64,000 nucleotides of DNA from Ureibacillus composti (GTDB taxonomy: Bacteria > Bacillota > Bacilli > Bacillales_A > Planococcaceae): positions 2,187,001 through 2,251,000 of the forward strand of contig JAUCEP010000002.1 in NCBI GenBank assembly GCA_030348875.1, written 5' to 3'. The position numbers and the translations under genes were made by a program. Positions 1 to 9,316 of the stretch are shown here, in pieces (within the stretch, counting starts at the first letter, position 1; each line of letters begins with the position of its first letter). The notes below the pieces were generated by a model. It searched no databases. It was not told the origin of the DNA and worked only from the letters and a program-made list of their open reading frames with translations.

Positions 1-702
<702 letters not shown>

Positions 703-1497
703 TTGGCTTTTCATAAACCACAAAAAATTGCAGAGTTAACAATCGAAACGGGGGTGACAAAGACCAAACTTCCCTTTTCACATATGTTGTTACTTGGATT
801 TTTAGGAGGAGCATTTATTGCATTGGGCTATTTACTAGATATTCGTGTCATCGGCAATTTGCCTACTGAATGGGGAAGCCTTGCTAACCTGATTGGAGGA
901 GCCGTATTCCCTGTTGGCCTTATTTTAGTTGTCTTAGCGGGCGCAGAGTTGATTACAGGAAATATGATGTCAGTCTCCATGGCGTTTTATGCAAAGAAAA
1001 TCTCTCTAGGGAATCTTGTTCATAATTGGTTTTGGATCACTTTAGCGAATCTCGTTGGTGCTCTTTTTATAGCATATTTCTTTGGTCATGTGGTAGGTTT
1101 AACCGAAACAGGTCCATATCTACATAAAACGGTTGCGATGGCAACGTCAAAAGTAGAAGAATCGTTCTTACAAACCTTTATTTCGGCAATTGGTTGTAAC
1201 TGGCTTGTATGTCTAGCGATTTGGCTTGCTTATGGCGCAGATGACTTTATTGGAAAAATTGCCGGCATTTGGTTCCCCGTTATGGCGTTTGTTGCAATTG
1301 GCTTCCAACACGTTGTCGCGAATATGTTTGTAATACCAGCAGCCATTTTTGCAGGAGAAATTACTTGGATTGACTTTTTTAGCAACATGATTCCGACTTT
1401 CCTAGGCAATGCGGTTGGCGGAGCTGGCTTTGTTGGATTTTTATATTTTTATGTTTATTATAAACAAGCAAATCAAGTTCAGAAACCACAAAATTAG
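703..1497 (+). CDS. focA: Formate/nitrite transporter family protein
   Basis: Pentameric channel of the FNT (FocA/NirC) family that moves formate or nitrite across the cytoplasmic membrane. The 264-residue protein has about six hydrophobic helices, typical for the family. I start it at TTG 703, preceded by AGGAGG at 690-695. The longer open frame from 586 would translate the leader hairpin and adds residues the family lacks. It sits at the edge of a formate dehydrogenase and molybdenum island, so formate import is the likely job; nitrite is possible. A terminator follows at 1567-1610. The hairpin just upstream suggests control by attenuation. The family call is firm; the substrate is inferred from context. 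Confidence 0.85.
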   Translation: MAFHKPQKIAELTIETGVTKTKLPFSHMLLLGFLGGAFIALGYLLDIRVIGNLPTEWGSLANLIGGAVFPVGLILVVLAGAELITGNMMSVSMAFYAKKISLGNLVHNWFWITLANLVGALFIAYFFGHVVGLTETGPYLHKTVAMATSKVEESFLQTFISAIGCNWLVCLAIWLAYGADDFIGKIAGIWFPVMAFVAIGFQHVVANMFVIPAAIFAGEITWIDFFSNMIPTFLGNAVGGAGFVGFLYFYVYYKQANQVQKPQN

Positions 1498-1566
1498 ACT
1501 GACGTTTTAACAAACAGTTCAATTTTAAAAGATCTTTGCAATATTAACTAACTAGTTCTCTTAGTG

Positions 1567-1610
1567 CTACTACAATTTCTACATTGAAGTTGTAGTAGTT
1601 CTTTGTTTTA
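1567..1610 (+). terminator. Terminator after the FNT channel gene
   Basis: Stem CTACTACAATTTC (1567-1579) pairs with GAAGTTGTAGTAG (1586-1598), followed by a T-rich tract. Confidence 0.75.
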
Positions 1611-1745
1611 TCTCCCCTATTTTTTAAAAAAATTATTAATCAATTGAATTTATATTATAATTATGTAGTGGTCATAAAAGTATTTTTCAATACGTACAAT
1701 TAAATTTTTGCGTCGTAAATTTACATACTTTAAAGGATGATAACT

Positions 1746-2855
1746 TTGGTTGAATTAAAATTACAACATATTTATAAAACCTACAATAAAGACATTCAAG
1801 CAGTAAACGATTTTAACCTAGATATTAAAGATAAAGAGTTTATCGTTTTGGTTGGGCCTTCCGGTTGTGGGAAATCCACCCTTTTACGTCTAATAGCGGG
1901 CTTAGAAGATCTTTCTCAAGGTCAGATTATAATGGATGGACAATTCATGAACCATGTTTCTCCAAAAGATCGTGATGTTGCATTTGTTTTCCAAAACTAT
2001 GCTCTTTACCCTCATATGAACGTATATCAAAATATGTCATTTGGATTAAAAAGTCGCAAATTCCCGAAGGATGAAATAGATCGGCGTATAAAAAATGCAG
2101 CACAGATTCTAAATATCGAAGAACACTTAGATCGCAAACCAAAGGCGCTTTCAGGGGGACAATGTCAACGAGTAGCATTAGGTCGTGCAATTGTTCGTGA
2201 TGCAAAATTATTCTTAATGGATGAGCCCCTTTCCAACTTGGATACAAAACTTCGTACACAAATGCGGTCTGAGATTATTAAATTGCATCAGCGTTTACAG
2301 ACTACAACCATTTACGTGACTCATGATCAAACCGAGGCAATGACAATGGCAACCCGTTTAGTTGTAATGAATAACGGAAAAATCCAACAAGTTGGTGTTC
2401 CTAAAGAAGTTTACGATAAACCTGAAAATGTTTTTGTTGGGGGCTTTATTGGCTTACCGGCAATGAATTTTTTATGTGGTACCCTTTTACATGATAAAAT
2501 TCTTTTCGATGATCTATCAATGGCAATTCCTAAAAGTAAAATAATGTCCTTACGCAAGCAAGGATATGTTAACAAAGAAATCATATTAGGTATCCGCCCA
2601 GAAAATCTTCATGACGCATCTATCTTTCCAAATACTACAGCAAGTTCTACGATCGATGTGAAAATAGAATTAATTGAATCATTAGGTGCAGAAAATCTTG
2701 TACACTCGCAAATTGCCTGTCAACCATTGATTGCCCGACTTAATACCCAAACAGCCGTTAAAGAAGGACAAATTCTAAAGTTAGCTATAGATATGGATAA
2801 AATGCACTTTTTTGATTACAATACAAAAAATCGTATTCATTTTGATGAATTTTAG
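1746..2855 (+). CDS. MalK/MsmX-type ABC transporter ATPase next to modAB
   Basis: ATP-binding subunit of an ABC importer. It shows Walker A GPSGCGKST, a Q-loop, the signature LSGGQCQRVALGR, Walker B LFLMDEP, an H-loop (VTHDQTEA) and a C-terminal TOBE-type regulatory region of about 130 residues. Overall it resembles the multi-sugar ATPases MsmX/UgpC/MalK rather than ModC with a Mop domain. I start it at TTG 1746, spaced properly from AAAGGA; the ATG at 1737 overlaps that site. modA begins 74 bases downstream and no other ATPase gene is near, so it probably energises the ModAB molybdate permease. A perfect 10-bp palindrome GTAAATTTAC (1715-1724) precedes it. ATPase certain; partner inferred. 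Confidence 0.8.
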   Translation: MVELKLQHIYKTYNKDIQAVNDFNLDIKDKEFIVLVGPSGCGKSTLLRLIAGLEDLSQGQIIMDGQFMNHVSPKDRDVAFVFQNYALYPHMNVYQNMSFGLKSRKFPKDEIDRRIKNAAQILNIEEHLDRKPKALSGGQCQRVALGRAIVRDAKLFLMDEPLSNLDTKLRTQMRSEIIKLHQRLQTTTIYVTHDQTEAMTMATRLVVMNNGKIQQVGVPKEVYDKPENVFVGGFIGLPAMNFLCGTLLHDKILFDDLSMAIPKSKIMSLRKQGYVNKEIILGIRPENLHDASIFPNTTASSTIDVKIELIESLGAENLVHSQIACQPLIARLNTQTAVKEGQILKLAIDMDKMHFFDYNTKNRIHFDEF

Positions 2856-2929
2856 GAAATGAACTTTTAAAAGACTATCTTTTAAAAGAATTCTAGTCAT
2901 ATAAACATTAATAGAATAGGGGTCGAAAC

Positions 2930-3715
2930 ATGCATAATCGCTTTAAACTCACAGTTATTTTACTTTTTTCACTTATATTTGTCGTAGCTTGTTCTAATAA
3001 CGTGAGTACAAAATCACCATCAGAAAATGAAGAAATAATCATTTCAGCAGCTGCTAGTTTAAAAGATGCATTGGATGTCATACAACATACGTACGAAGAA
3101 GAACATCCTGGAATCACACTGAAATTCAACTTCGGAGCTTCTGGTTCTTTACAGCAACAAATCTCTCAAGGAGCACCAGTTGATTTATTTTTCTCAGCAG
3201 CAGAAGACAAGTTTGATTTAATAGTTAATGAAGGAATAATAGCAAATGAAGATGGTCTAGATCTACTAGGAAATGAACTCGTGCTAGTAGTTCCGAAAGA
3301 GAATCAATCGATTAAAGGGTTCAAAGACCTTGTCAAAGAAAGTACAGGTAAAATTTCAATCGGTTCGCCAGAAACAGTGCCTGCTGGGAAATACACAAAA
3401 GAGTCTCTTGAACAGATGAATCTATGGAATGATGTTGAATCAAAAATAGTTTATGCAAAGGATGTTCGGCAAGTATTATCCTATGTTGAAACCGGCAATG
3501 TTGAAGCTGGAATAGTCTATAAAACAGATGCATTAATTTCAAATAAGATAAAAGTCGTTTCAAATGCAGATCCTGCTACACACTCTCCTATTATCTATCC
3601 TGTCGGTATTATTAAGGATTCAGAACATTACGAAGCAGCCAAAGATTTTTATGTGTATTTACAAAGCGACGAAGCATTAAAGGTGTTTGAAAAATATGGA
3701 TTTACTATTAAATAA
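2930..3715 (+). CDS. modA: Molybdate-binding lipoprotein ModA
   Basis: Substrate-binding component of the molybdate (or tungstate) ABC importer, anchored outside the membrane. A signal peptide ends in the lipobox VVAC (Cys about residue 21). It is followed by the ModA-type core, with ISAAASLKDALD near the N-terminus and GASGSLQQQI, both oxyanion-binding loops of the family. Length (261 residues) is normal. The ribosome site AGGGG lies just before ATG 2930. The gene overlaps the start of modB, so the two are translationally coupled. The imported metal serves the molybdenum cofactor pathway and formate dehydrogenases encoded nearby. Confidence 0.93.
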   Translation: MHNRFKLTVILLFSLIFVVACSNNVSTKSPSENEEIIISAAASLKDALDVIQHTYEEEHPGITLKFNFGASGSLQQQISQGAPVDLFFSAAEDKFDLIVNEGIIANEDGLDLLGNELVLVVPKENQSIKGFKDLVKESTGKISIGSPETVPAGKYTKESLEQMNLWNDVESKIVYAKDVRQVLSYVETGNVEAGIVYKTDALISNKIKVVSNADPATHSPIIYPVGIIKDSEHYEAAKDFYVYLQSDEALKVFEKYGFTIK

Positions 3716-4385
3716 AGATTTTATGCAAGAGTTTTTAAGTCCAATTTGGTTGTCGATAAAAATAGCTACTATTTCAGGTGTTATCGTTATTTTACTAGGA
3801 ACAATAATAGGTCACGTATTTGCTAGAAAAACTTTTAAGGGGAAAGTTGTTTTTGAAACAATACTCATGCTCCCGATGGTACTCCCCCCTACTGTTGTTG
3901 GTTTTTTCCTTATTGTAATCTTTGGAAAGAATAGTATGGTTGGGCAAGTTATTGAATGGCTTTTTAAGCAGCCTATTATTTTTACATGGTGGGCTGCTGT
4001 TATTGCAGCAATTGTTGTTGCATTTCCCCTTATGTATCAGTCTTCAAAATCAGGATTTCAGGCAATTAACACTGACATTGAAGACGCTGCTAGAATAGAT
4101 GGAGCAAGTGAGTGGAGAATTTTCTTATTCATTTCTATCCCTCTTGCTTCAAAGGCTCTTATTTCTGGAAGTATATTAAGCTTTGCGAGGGCATTAGGTG
4201 AATTTGGTGCTACCTTAATGTTAGCTGGTAACATTCCGGGAGAAACCCAAACAATTCCGACAGCAATATATATAGCAATTGATTCTGGGAATATGAAAAT
4301 GGCCTGGATGTGGGTCATTTCCATTGTCATTATTTCCTTTTTCATGTTGCTAGTTGTACGGGTAAAGCATGAAAATAGTAAGTGA
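3696..4385 (+). CDS. modB: Molybdate ABC transporter permease ModB
   Basis: Membrane permease of the molybdate importer with about five transmembrane helices. The EAA-type ATPase-docking loop is visible (DIEDAARIDGASEWRIF, near residue 130), and the ALGEFGATLMLAGNIPG segment is characteristic of ModB. I prefer ATG 3696, ten bases after AAAGGTG; the TTG at 3687 is almost on top of that site. The start lies 20 bases inside modA, indicating coupling. No modC follows; a terminator ends the operon, leaving the MalK-like ATPase upstream of modA as the only candidate motor. Confidence 0.92.
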   Translation: MDLLLNKDFMQEFLSPIWLSIKIATISGVIVILLGTIIGHVFARKTFKGKVVFETILMLPMVLPPTVVGFFLIVIFGKNSMVGQVIEWLFKQPIIFTWWAAVIAAIVVAFPLMYQSSKSGFQAINTDIEDAARIDGASEWRIFLFISIPLASKALISGSILSFARALGEFGATLMLAGNIPGETQTIPTAIYIAIDSGNMKMAWMWVISIVIISFFMLLVVRVKHENSK

Positions 4386-4397
4386 ATTAGGGAAATT

Positions 4398-4446
4398 AAA
4401 ACAGGTGTATTGAAACGTGAATCGTGTTTCAATATACCTGTTTTTA
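4398..4446. terminator. Bidirectional terminator between modB and the forC1 operon
   Basis: A long, nearly perfect stem (4398-4416 with 4425-4443) is followed by a T run on the plus strand and by a T-rich tract when read on the minus strand. It can therefore end both modB and the convergent operon. Confidence 0.8.
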
Positions 4447-4577
4447 GATGTTCGAGATTAATGTCTAAAAGTATTCAATACGAATTTATTGATCTGAATA
4501 AATTTGAGGTAATCTAAAATAAGCGAATTATCAAGCCTAATTATATAAAATCCGCTGCATTTTTGATTAAGTTACTG

Positions 4578-4718
4578 TCATTCCTCATCATCAAAGTACG
4601 AAATATCACGATCAGTTCTACATTTTTCACATATATGAAGCATTCTTGTAGCGGTCTGCTCATTTCCTTCAAGTTCCATATTTTCTTCCTCACCGCAAAC
4701 TTCACAAATTTTCATCAT
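4578..4718 (-). CDS. Small four-cysteine protein (putative zinc ribbon)
   Basis: A 46-residue protein starting at ATG 4718 with GAGGGG six bases upstream. A longer in-frame extension to 4826 lacks a ribosome site and overlaps the next gene, so I reject it. Two CxxC pairs (ICEVCGEE near the N-terminus and ICEKCRTD near residue 33) suggest a single zinc site, and the tail is acidic (YFDDEE). It is the last gene of the operon forC1, forE1, HMA-like, this gene. I do not recognise the family; a role in assembly or regulation of the dehydrogenase is only an inference from position. Confidence 0.7.
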   Translation of the reverse strand: MMKICEVCGEEENMELEGNEQTATRMLHICEKCRTDRDISYFDDEE

Positions 4719-4752
4719 AATCTTCCCCTCGGTTTCTAATTTAAGCAAAAGA

Positions 4753-4971
4753 CTAATGTATAATTTTATATCCTGTTTCTTTAACAGCCTGAATAAAGTC
4801 TTCACGTGAAGCAGCTTTCTCATCATAAGTAAACGTAGCAGTTTTGCTACCTAAACTTACTTCTGCATCGCGAATTCCCCATACTGTATTCAACGCTTGA
4901 AGAATTTTATTTACATCTTCTTCATTTTCTATTCCCTCGATCTTAATACTTTCATTTTCCAATTTAGCCAT
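4753..4971 (-). CDS. HMA-like small protein lacking the metal-binding cysteines
   Basis: The 72-residue protein has the layout of a heavy-metal-associated (HMA, ferredoxin-like) domain. It has an initial beta strand with IEGI, a helix, the central GIRDAEVSLGSKTATFTYD strand pair so typical of copper chaperones, and a closing helix and GYKI. The GMxCxxC loop is replaced by GIENEEDVNK, so it contains no cysteine and cannot bind Cu(I) in the usual way. ATG 4971 is only one base from AAGGAG; TTG 4962 is a better-spaced alternative. It lies between forE1 and the four-cysteine protein in one operon. Fold assignment fairly sure; function unknown. Confidence 0.7.
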   Translation of the reverse strand: MAKLENESIKIEGIENEEDVNKILQALNTVWGIRDAEVSLGSKTATFTYDEKAASREDFIQAVKETGYKIIH

Positions 4972-4979
4972 ACTCCTTT

Positions 4980-5477
4980 TTAATGTAACTCTCGTTTATC
5001 CTCTTTAAACACTTCTCCCATTCCCTCTAGCAAGCCTAATAACGTAAAGAGTGATGTCCTTACTTCATCGTTTCGCATACTGCTTCCAAGCCGCCACATG
5101 CTGACTTTTTCATTTTCATCCATTTTCTCCCCAAATCTTTCCAGACCCCGACCAACTCCATTCAAGATGGTCTGTAATTGTTCAGGATCCAATTGACCAA
5201 GGAATTTAAAAGCGTTCATTCCGTTTTTGATTGTATTATGCATGCTCGGTTGATTGATTTGCTGTAATGCAATGGCTCCGACATCCACACGTTTTTCAAG
5301 TAACCCATTTAAAGCGTTAAGGACACCCATATCGTGGAGGTGTTGTATAATCCCTATCGTTGATAAAATGGCATCTCGATTGTTTGCTAAGACAGCAAGG
5401 ATCTCTGCGATTGCTTGTGCTTGTTCCTGTTCAGGAGTAGGAATTTCTTTTCTAATTTGTTTGATTGCTTCTGCCAT
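4980..5477 (-). CDS. forE: DUF1641 protein, ForE subunit of formate dehydrogenase 1
   Basis: A helical 165-residue DUF1641 protein, homologous to Bacillus subtilis YrhD/YjgD. As I recall, these are called ForE: the partner that lets the catalytic subunit ForC reduce menaquinone. Family-typical segments include the central HDMGVLNAL and the GVGRGLERFG stretch. ATG 5477 has AGGAGG eight bases upstream; the earlier ATG 5483 is too close to it. It overlaps the end of forC1 by 26 bases, indicating coupled translation and a fixed stoichiometry. A second copy sits at 20038-20514. Confidence 0.85.
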   Translation of the reverse strand: MAEAIKQIRKEIPTPEQEQAQAIAEILAVLANNRDAILSTIGIIQHLHDMGVLNALNGLLEKRVDVGAIALQQINQPSMHNTIKNGMNAFKFLGQLDPEQLQTILNGVGRGLERFGEKMDENEKVSMWRLGSSMRNDEVRTSLFTLLGLLEGMGEVFKEDKRELH

Positions 5478-8433
5478 GTTCATCTCCTCCTACTTTGAAT
5501 AATTCCGAAATCGCAGTAAAATCATCCCGTTTCCATTTCTCTTCCACTCGCACACTAATTTGCGGCATACGGTTTCCAAATCGATAATTTACCTTTGGTA
5601 ACGGTGATTCTCCTTTTGCTTCCAGAACTTCCATTTTGACACCCATTTCTTTATAGTTTGGTGTATGAGTAACTAAGTCATGATAGCTACTTGTTAGACG
5701 GTTTACTGCTTCCTCGTCTTCCCGCGTATTCATTGTCAAGTACAATTCCTTTCCTGTTACACGATCGGTAACAATGGCTCTTACTTTGACTTGACCATAC
5801 GGGGATGATAAACGCACTAAAGAACCATCTTCAATGCTTCTTTCCTTTGCAAGTTCCGGTGAAATTTCAAGCCAAGGATGCGGAACTTTATGTGTAAGCC
5901 CTTCAGATTTGTACGTCATATTTCCTTCATGGAAGTGTTCTAACAATCGACCATTATTGAGATGTAAATCATATTCAGCTCCTGCCTCATAAGGTGGAAT
6001 CCAGTCAACTGGAACAAGACGTGCTTTGCCATCAGAAAAAACGAACTTTTCTTTGAATAGGAGTGGTGTATCCGTGCCATCTTTAGCAACTGGCCAAACT
6101 TGACTATTGAAACCTTCCAGCCTTTCATAGCTCACACCTGCAAAATATTTCGCAAGACTTGCTACTTCATCCATAATTTCACTTGGATGCTGGTAATTCC
6201 AATTCGCTCCAAGAAAATTAGCAAGTTCTTGGAATATAAGCCAATCTGGTTTGGAGTCTCCAAGTGGCTCAAACACTTTATAAAACCTTTGAATTCGACG
6301 TTCTGTATTTACAAATGTCCCGTCTTTTTCGAGACTTGGGGCTGCAGGTAAAACAACATCTGCAAATTGGGCTGTCTTGCTGAAGAACACATCCTGAACA
6401 ACAAAGAATTCTAATTTTTCAAGCATGGAATCCACAAAATTCACGTTTGAATCCACTAATGCCATTTCTTCACCGAATAGATACAGCGCCTTTAGTTTTC
6501 CTTTTTTAACCCCTTCAAGCATTTGATGATTATCCAGTCCTGGATCTTTTGGCAAGGTAACACCCCAAGCCTCTTCATAACGGTTTCTTACCTTCTCGTC
6601 TTGAATCGGTTCATATCCTGGGAACCAATTTGGCATTGTACCGAAATCACAAGCTCCCTGCACATTATTATGTCCTCTAAGTGGATAAGCACCTGTTCCT
6701 TCTCGGCCATAGTTCCCAGTTATTAGAAGAAGGTTGGAGATTGCTGTACTCGTATTCGTTGCTCCCTTATGTTGAGTAACACCCATCGCCCATAGTATGC
6801 AGGCTGACTTCGCTTCATGGATCATGGTTGCCACCTGAATCAATTCATTTTTTGATAGTCCTGTAACCTTTTCAGCATAGTCTAGTGTGTATTTATCTAA
6901 TGACTGAATATATTCGTCAACACCGTTTACCCGATTTTTTAAGAATTCTTTATCTTCCCAGCCTTGATCTAAAATGTATTTAGTCACAGCGGATATCCAG
7001 ATAAGGTCTGTACTAGGTTTCGGGTGAATAAACATGTTAGCGCGCTCTGCTAATTCATTCTCCCGTAAGTCTGCAACGATAAGTTTCTGTCCATGAAGTT
7101 TATGAGATCGTTTAATACGCGTTGCAAGAACAGGGTGTGATTCAGCTGGATTAGCCCCAATTACGATAATCAACTCTGATTTTTCAATGTCTCTTATTGT
7201 TCCAGAGTCCCCTCCGATTCCTACTGTCCGTAAGAGACCTGCCGTTGCTGGAGATTGGCAATATCTTGAACAATTATCTACATTGTTTGTTCCCATAATA
7301 GCGCGGGCAAATTTTTGGAATAAGAAATTTTCCTCGTTGGAACATTTAGATGAAGCAATATATCCAATAGAGTCAGGTCCATATTGTTCTTTAATACCTG
7401 TTAGTTTTGACGCAATTAATTTAAGGGCCTCATCCCATGTTGCTTCCACAAATTCATTTCCTTTACGAATCAAAGGCTTTGTCAAACGCTCTTCACTGTT
7501 AACATAATCCCAGCCCCATTTTCCCTTAACACATGTAGAAATCCCATTAACCGGAGCATGCTCCTGTGGCTCAATTTTTAAAATTTTACGGTCCTTCGTC
7601 CAAACTTCAAAACTGCATCCGACTCCACAATAAGTACATACCGTTTTCGTACGTTTGATTCGAGCCTTTCTCATTGCTGCTTCCATTTCGGAGATAGCAA
7701 AAATCTCTTTATAGCCCGGTTCTACTTCTTTTGTCAAATCAATCATTGGTTCTAAAATTTTTGGAGGAATATTCGTTAAATAACCTGCTTCACCAAGCAT
7801 GGATTTCTCCATTAATGCATTACATGGACAAACAGTTACACAATGTCCGCATGAAACACAAGATGATTCATCTATCGGTACATCGTTGTCCCAAATCACA
7901 CGGGGCCTATCACGCTTCCAGTCGATGGTTAATGTTTCATTCACTTGTAAATCTTGACAAGCCTCCACGCATCTACCGCATAAAATACATTGATCTGGCT
8001 CATATCGGTAAAATGGATGTGAATTGTCTGGTGGATATGGCTTTGCTTCAAATTTATATTTTTGGTGCTCAATTTCAAGATGTTCAGCTGTATTATGGAC
8101 AACACAATTCCCATTATTATTGTCACAAACTGTGCAATATAGTTCGTGATTCTGTAAAATCCTTGACATAGCTTCATATTGAGCATCTTTAACAACCTTA
8201 GAATCCGTCTCCACATGCATCCCAGGTTCTACCTTTGTAGCACATGCACGTACCATTTTTCCTCCTACATTAACAAAACATGTATCACAAGTTTGAATGG
8301 TTCCTAAGTTGGGATGAAAACAAATGCTTGGGATATAGGAGTCATTTTTCTGAGCTACTTCTAAAATAGTTTGATTAGGATGGGCTGTGTATTCCTGTCC
8401 ATTAATTCGGATGGAAAACGAAGATTCTTTCAT
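5452..8433 (-). CDS. forC: Formate dehydrogenase catalytic subunit, ForC type (copy 1)
   Basis: Mo-bisMGD oxidoreductase of 993 residues. Domains in order: an N-terminal 2Fe-2S ferredoxin (CDTC), a His-Cys 4Fe-4S segment (YCTVC..NGNC), two ferredoxin 4Fe-4S motifs (CILCGRC, CVSCGHC), the molybdopterin Fe4S4 domain (CTYCGVGC), the catalytic region and a C-terminal molydopterin-dinucleotide-binding domain. The active-site motif is NCSRYCQSPAT: cysteine 392 replaces selenocysteine, and Gln 393 stands where canonical formate dehydrogenases have His. This Gln is the mark of the noncanonical ForCE enzymes of B. subtilis (YrhE/YjgC). Start at ATG 8433, six bases after AAGGAG; the upstream ATG 8454 has no site. 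Probably cytosolic face of the membrane, donating to menaquinone. Confidence 0.9.
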   Translation of the reverse strand: MKESSFSIRINGQEYTAHPNQTILEVAQKNDSYIPSICFHPNLGTIQTCDTCFVNVGGKMVRACATKVEPGMHVETDSKVVKDAQYEAMSRILQNHELYCTVCDNNNGNCVVHNTAEHLEIEHQKYKFEAKPYPPDNSHPFYRYEPDQCILCGRCVEACQDLQVNETLTIDWKRDRPRVIWDNDVPIDESSCVSCGHCVTVCPCNALMEKSMLGEAGYLTNIPPKILEPMIDLTKEVEPGYKEIFAISEMEAAMRKARIKRTKTVCTYCGVGCSFEVWTKDRKILKIEPQEHAPVNGISTCVKGKWGWDYVNSEERLTKPLIRKGNEFVEATWDEALKLIASKLTGIKEQYGPDSIGYIASSKCSNEENFLFQKFARAIMGTNNVDNCSRYCQSPATAGLLRTVGIGGDSGTIRDIEKSELIIVIGANPAESHPVLATRIKRSHKLHGQKLIVADLRENELAERANMFIHPKPSTDLIWISAVTKYILDQGWEDKEFLKNRVNGVDEYIQSLDKYTLDYAEKVTGLSKNELIQVATMIHEAKSACILWAMGVTQHKGATNTSTAISNLLLITGNYGREGTGAYPLRGHNNVQGACDFGTMPNWFPGYEPIQDEKVRNRYEEAWGVTLPKDPGLDNHQMLEGVKKGKLKALYLFGEEMALVDSNVNFVDSMLEKLEFFVVQDVFFSKTAQFADVVLPAAPSLEKDGTFVNTERRIQRFYKVFEPLGDSKPDWLIFQELANFLGANWNYQHPSEIMDEVASLAKYFAGVSYERLEGFNSQVWPVAKDGTDTPLLFKEKFVFSDGKARLVPVDWIPPYEAGAEYDLHLNNGRLLEHFHEGNMTYKSEGLTHKVPHPWLEISPELAKERSIEDGSLVRLSSPYGQVKVRAIVTDRVTGKELYLTMNTREDEEAVNRLTSSYHDLVTHTPNYKEMGVKMEVLEAKGESPLPKVNYRFGNRMPQISVRVEEKWKRDDFTAISELFKVGGDEHGRSNQTN

Positions 8434-8733
8434 ATGTTTCTCCTTATTCATCAATGTTTTTATACTCCTTAGTGAATTGCCAGTAAGCTGCTTCTAAAGA
8501 ACAGAATTCCTCCAATAGTATTTCCAATAAAAAAAGGAATAATCCCCCTCTTTACTACTGAGTATAGAAACCTGATTGCTATAAAAATTCTTATCATAAA
8601 CTCTTTTAAAAAAACATTTCCATAATTAATTCTCAAAAAAGCATAAGAAAAACTATCAAAGGTTAACCTTTTAACGGGTAATTTATTTGATTCATTTTAT
8701 TTTTGAAATAAGTGAGAAGGAAGGTTCGAAAAA

Positions 8734-8952
8734 GTGGATAAGGAAATGTTATATCAGCGTGTACATAATATGATTATTTCTTCAACGAAAAAGCCAAAAT
8801 ACACAGCCCTTTCTACGGTAAAGATAGCTGATTTATTTGGTGTAAAGCCTGAAGATGTTGAAAAAACGCTGGAGGAATTAGTCCAAGATCAGCGTTTAAA
8901 TAAGTCAACGTTGACTGAACCGTCAAATTATGAAATATATCTTTTACCCTAA
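8734..8952 (+). CDS. Small conserved-looking helical protein, winged-helix-like
   Basis: A 72-residue protein starting at GTG 8734 behind GAAGGAAGG. The sequence reads like a short winged-helix domain: YTALSTVKIADLFGVKPEDVEKTLEELVQDQRL is a helix-turn-helix pattern, followed by a likely wing (NYEIYLLP). It is divergent from forC1, with about 300 bases between them that must hold both promoters, so it could regulate the operon. I do not recognise a named family. Confidence 0.65.
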   Translation: MDKEMLYQRVHNMIISSTKKPKYTALSTVKIADLFGVKPEDVEKTLEELVQDQRLNKSTLTEPSNYEIYLLP

Positions 8953-9033
8953 TAAAGGTATAACTACTATGAGTACAGTTTTTCGAAACACAGCAAGTAG
9001 AAATGTGGTAAATTTACTGGACCATACTAAATG

Positions 9034-9084
9034 AAAAAAGATGTAGTTGGTTCAAGCTTAGCTGAGCCAACTACATCTTTTTTT
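9034..9084. terminator. Bidirectional terminator after moaD
   Basis: Stem AAAAGATGTAGTTGG with CCAACTACATCTTTT, with A and T runs on both sides. It begins directly after the moaD stop codon on the minus strand and also faces the small plus-strand gene. Confidence 0.85.
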
Positions 9085-9316
9085 ACCCTCCACTAACAGG
9101 TGGAATAAACGCAAGTGTATCTCCATCTTTTACAATCATCTGATTTGTTGCAAATTCCTCATTTACAGCAGTCATTATATTTTGTAGAGACAGTTGTGGA
9201 TATTGATTTTCCATCCACTCTTTAATTTGACCAACAGTATTATCTGCTAGGTCAACTCTTAATTCTGATTTTCCGATTGCTTCTTGTAAGTGAGCAAATA
9301 ATAGTATGTTAATCAC
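9083..9316 (-). CDS. moaD: Molybdopterin synthase small subunit MoaD
   Basis: Ubiquitin-like sulfur carrier of 77 residues that delivers sulfur from its C-terminal thiocarboxylate to precursor Z, together with MoaE. The C-terminal Gly-Gly (PPVSGG) required for adenylation is intact. It overlaps moaE by four bases and ends the minus-strand cofactor operon moeB, moeA, mobB, moaE, moaD. Confidence 0.93.
   Translation of the reverse strand: MINILLFAHLQEAIGKSELRVDLADNTVGQIKEWMENQYPQLSLQNIMTAVNEEFATNQMIVKDGDTLAFIPPVSGG

Noticed and set aside
4719-4826. N-terminal extension of the four-cysteine protein
   Set aside because: It overlaps the HMA-like gene, is unlike protein in composition, and ATG 4718 has GAGGGG.
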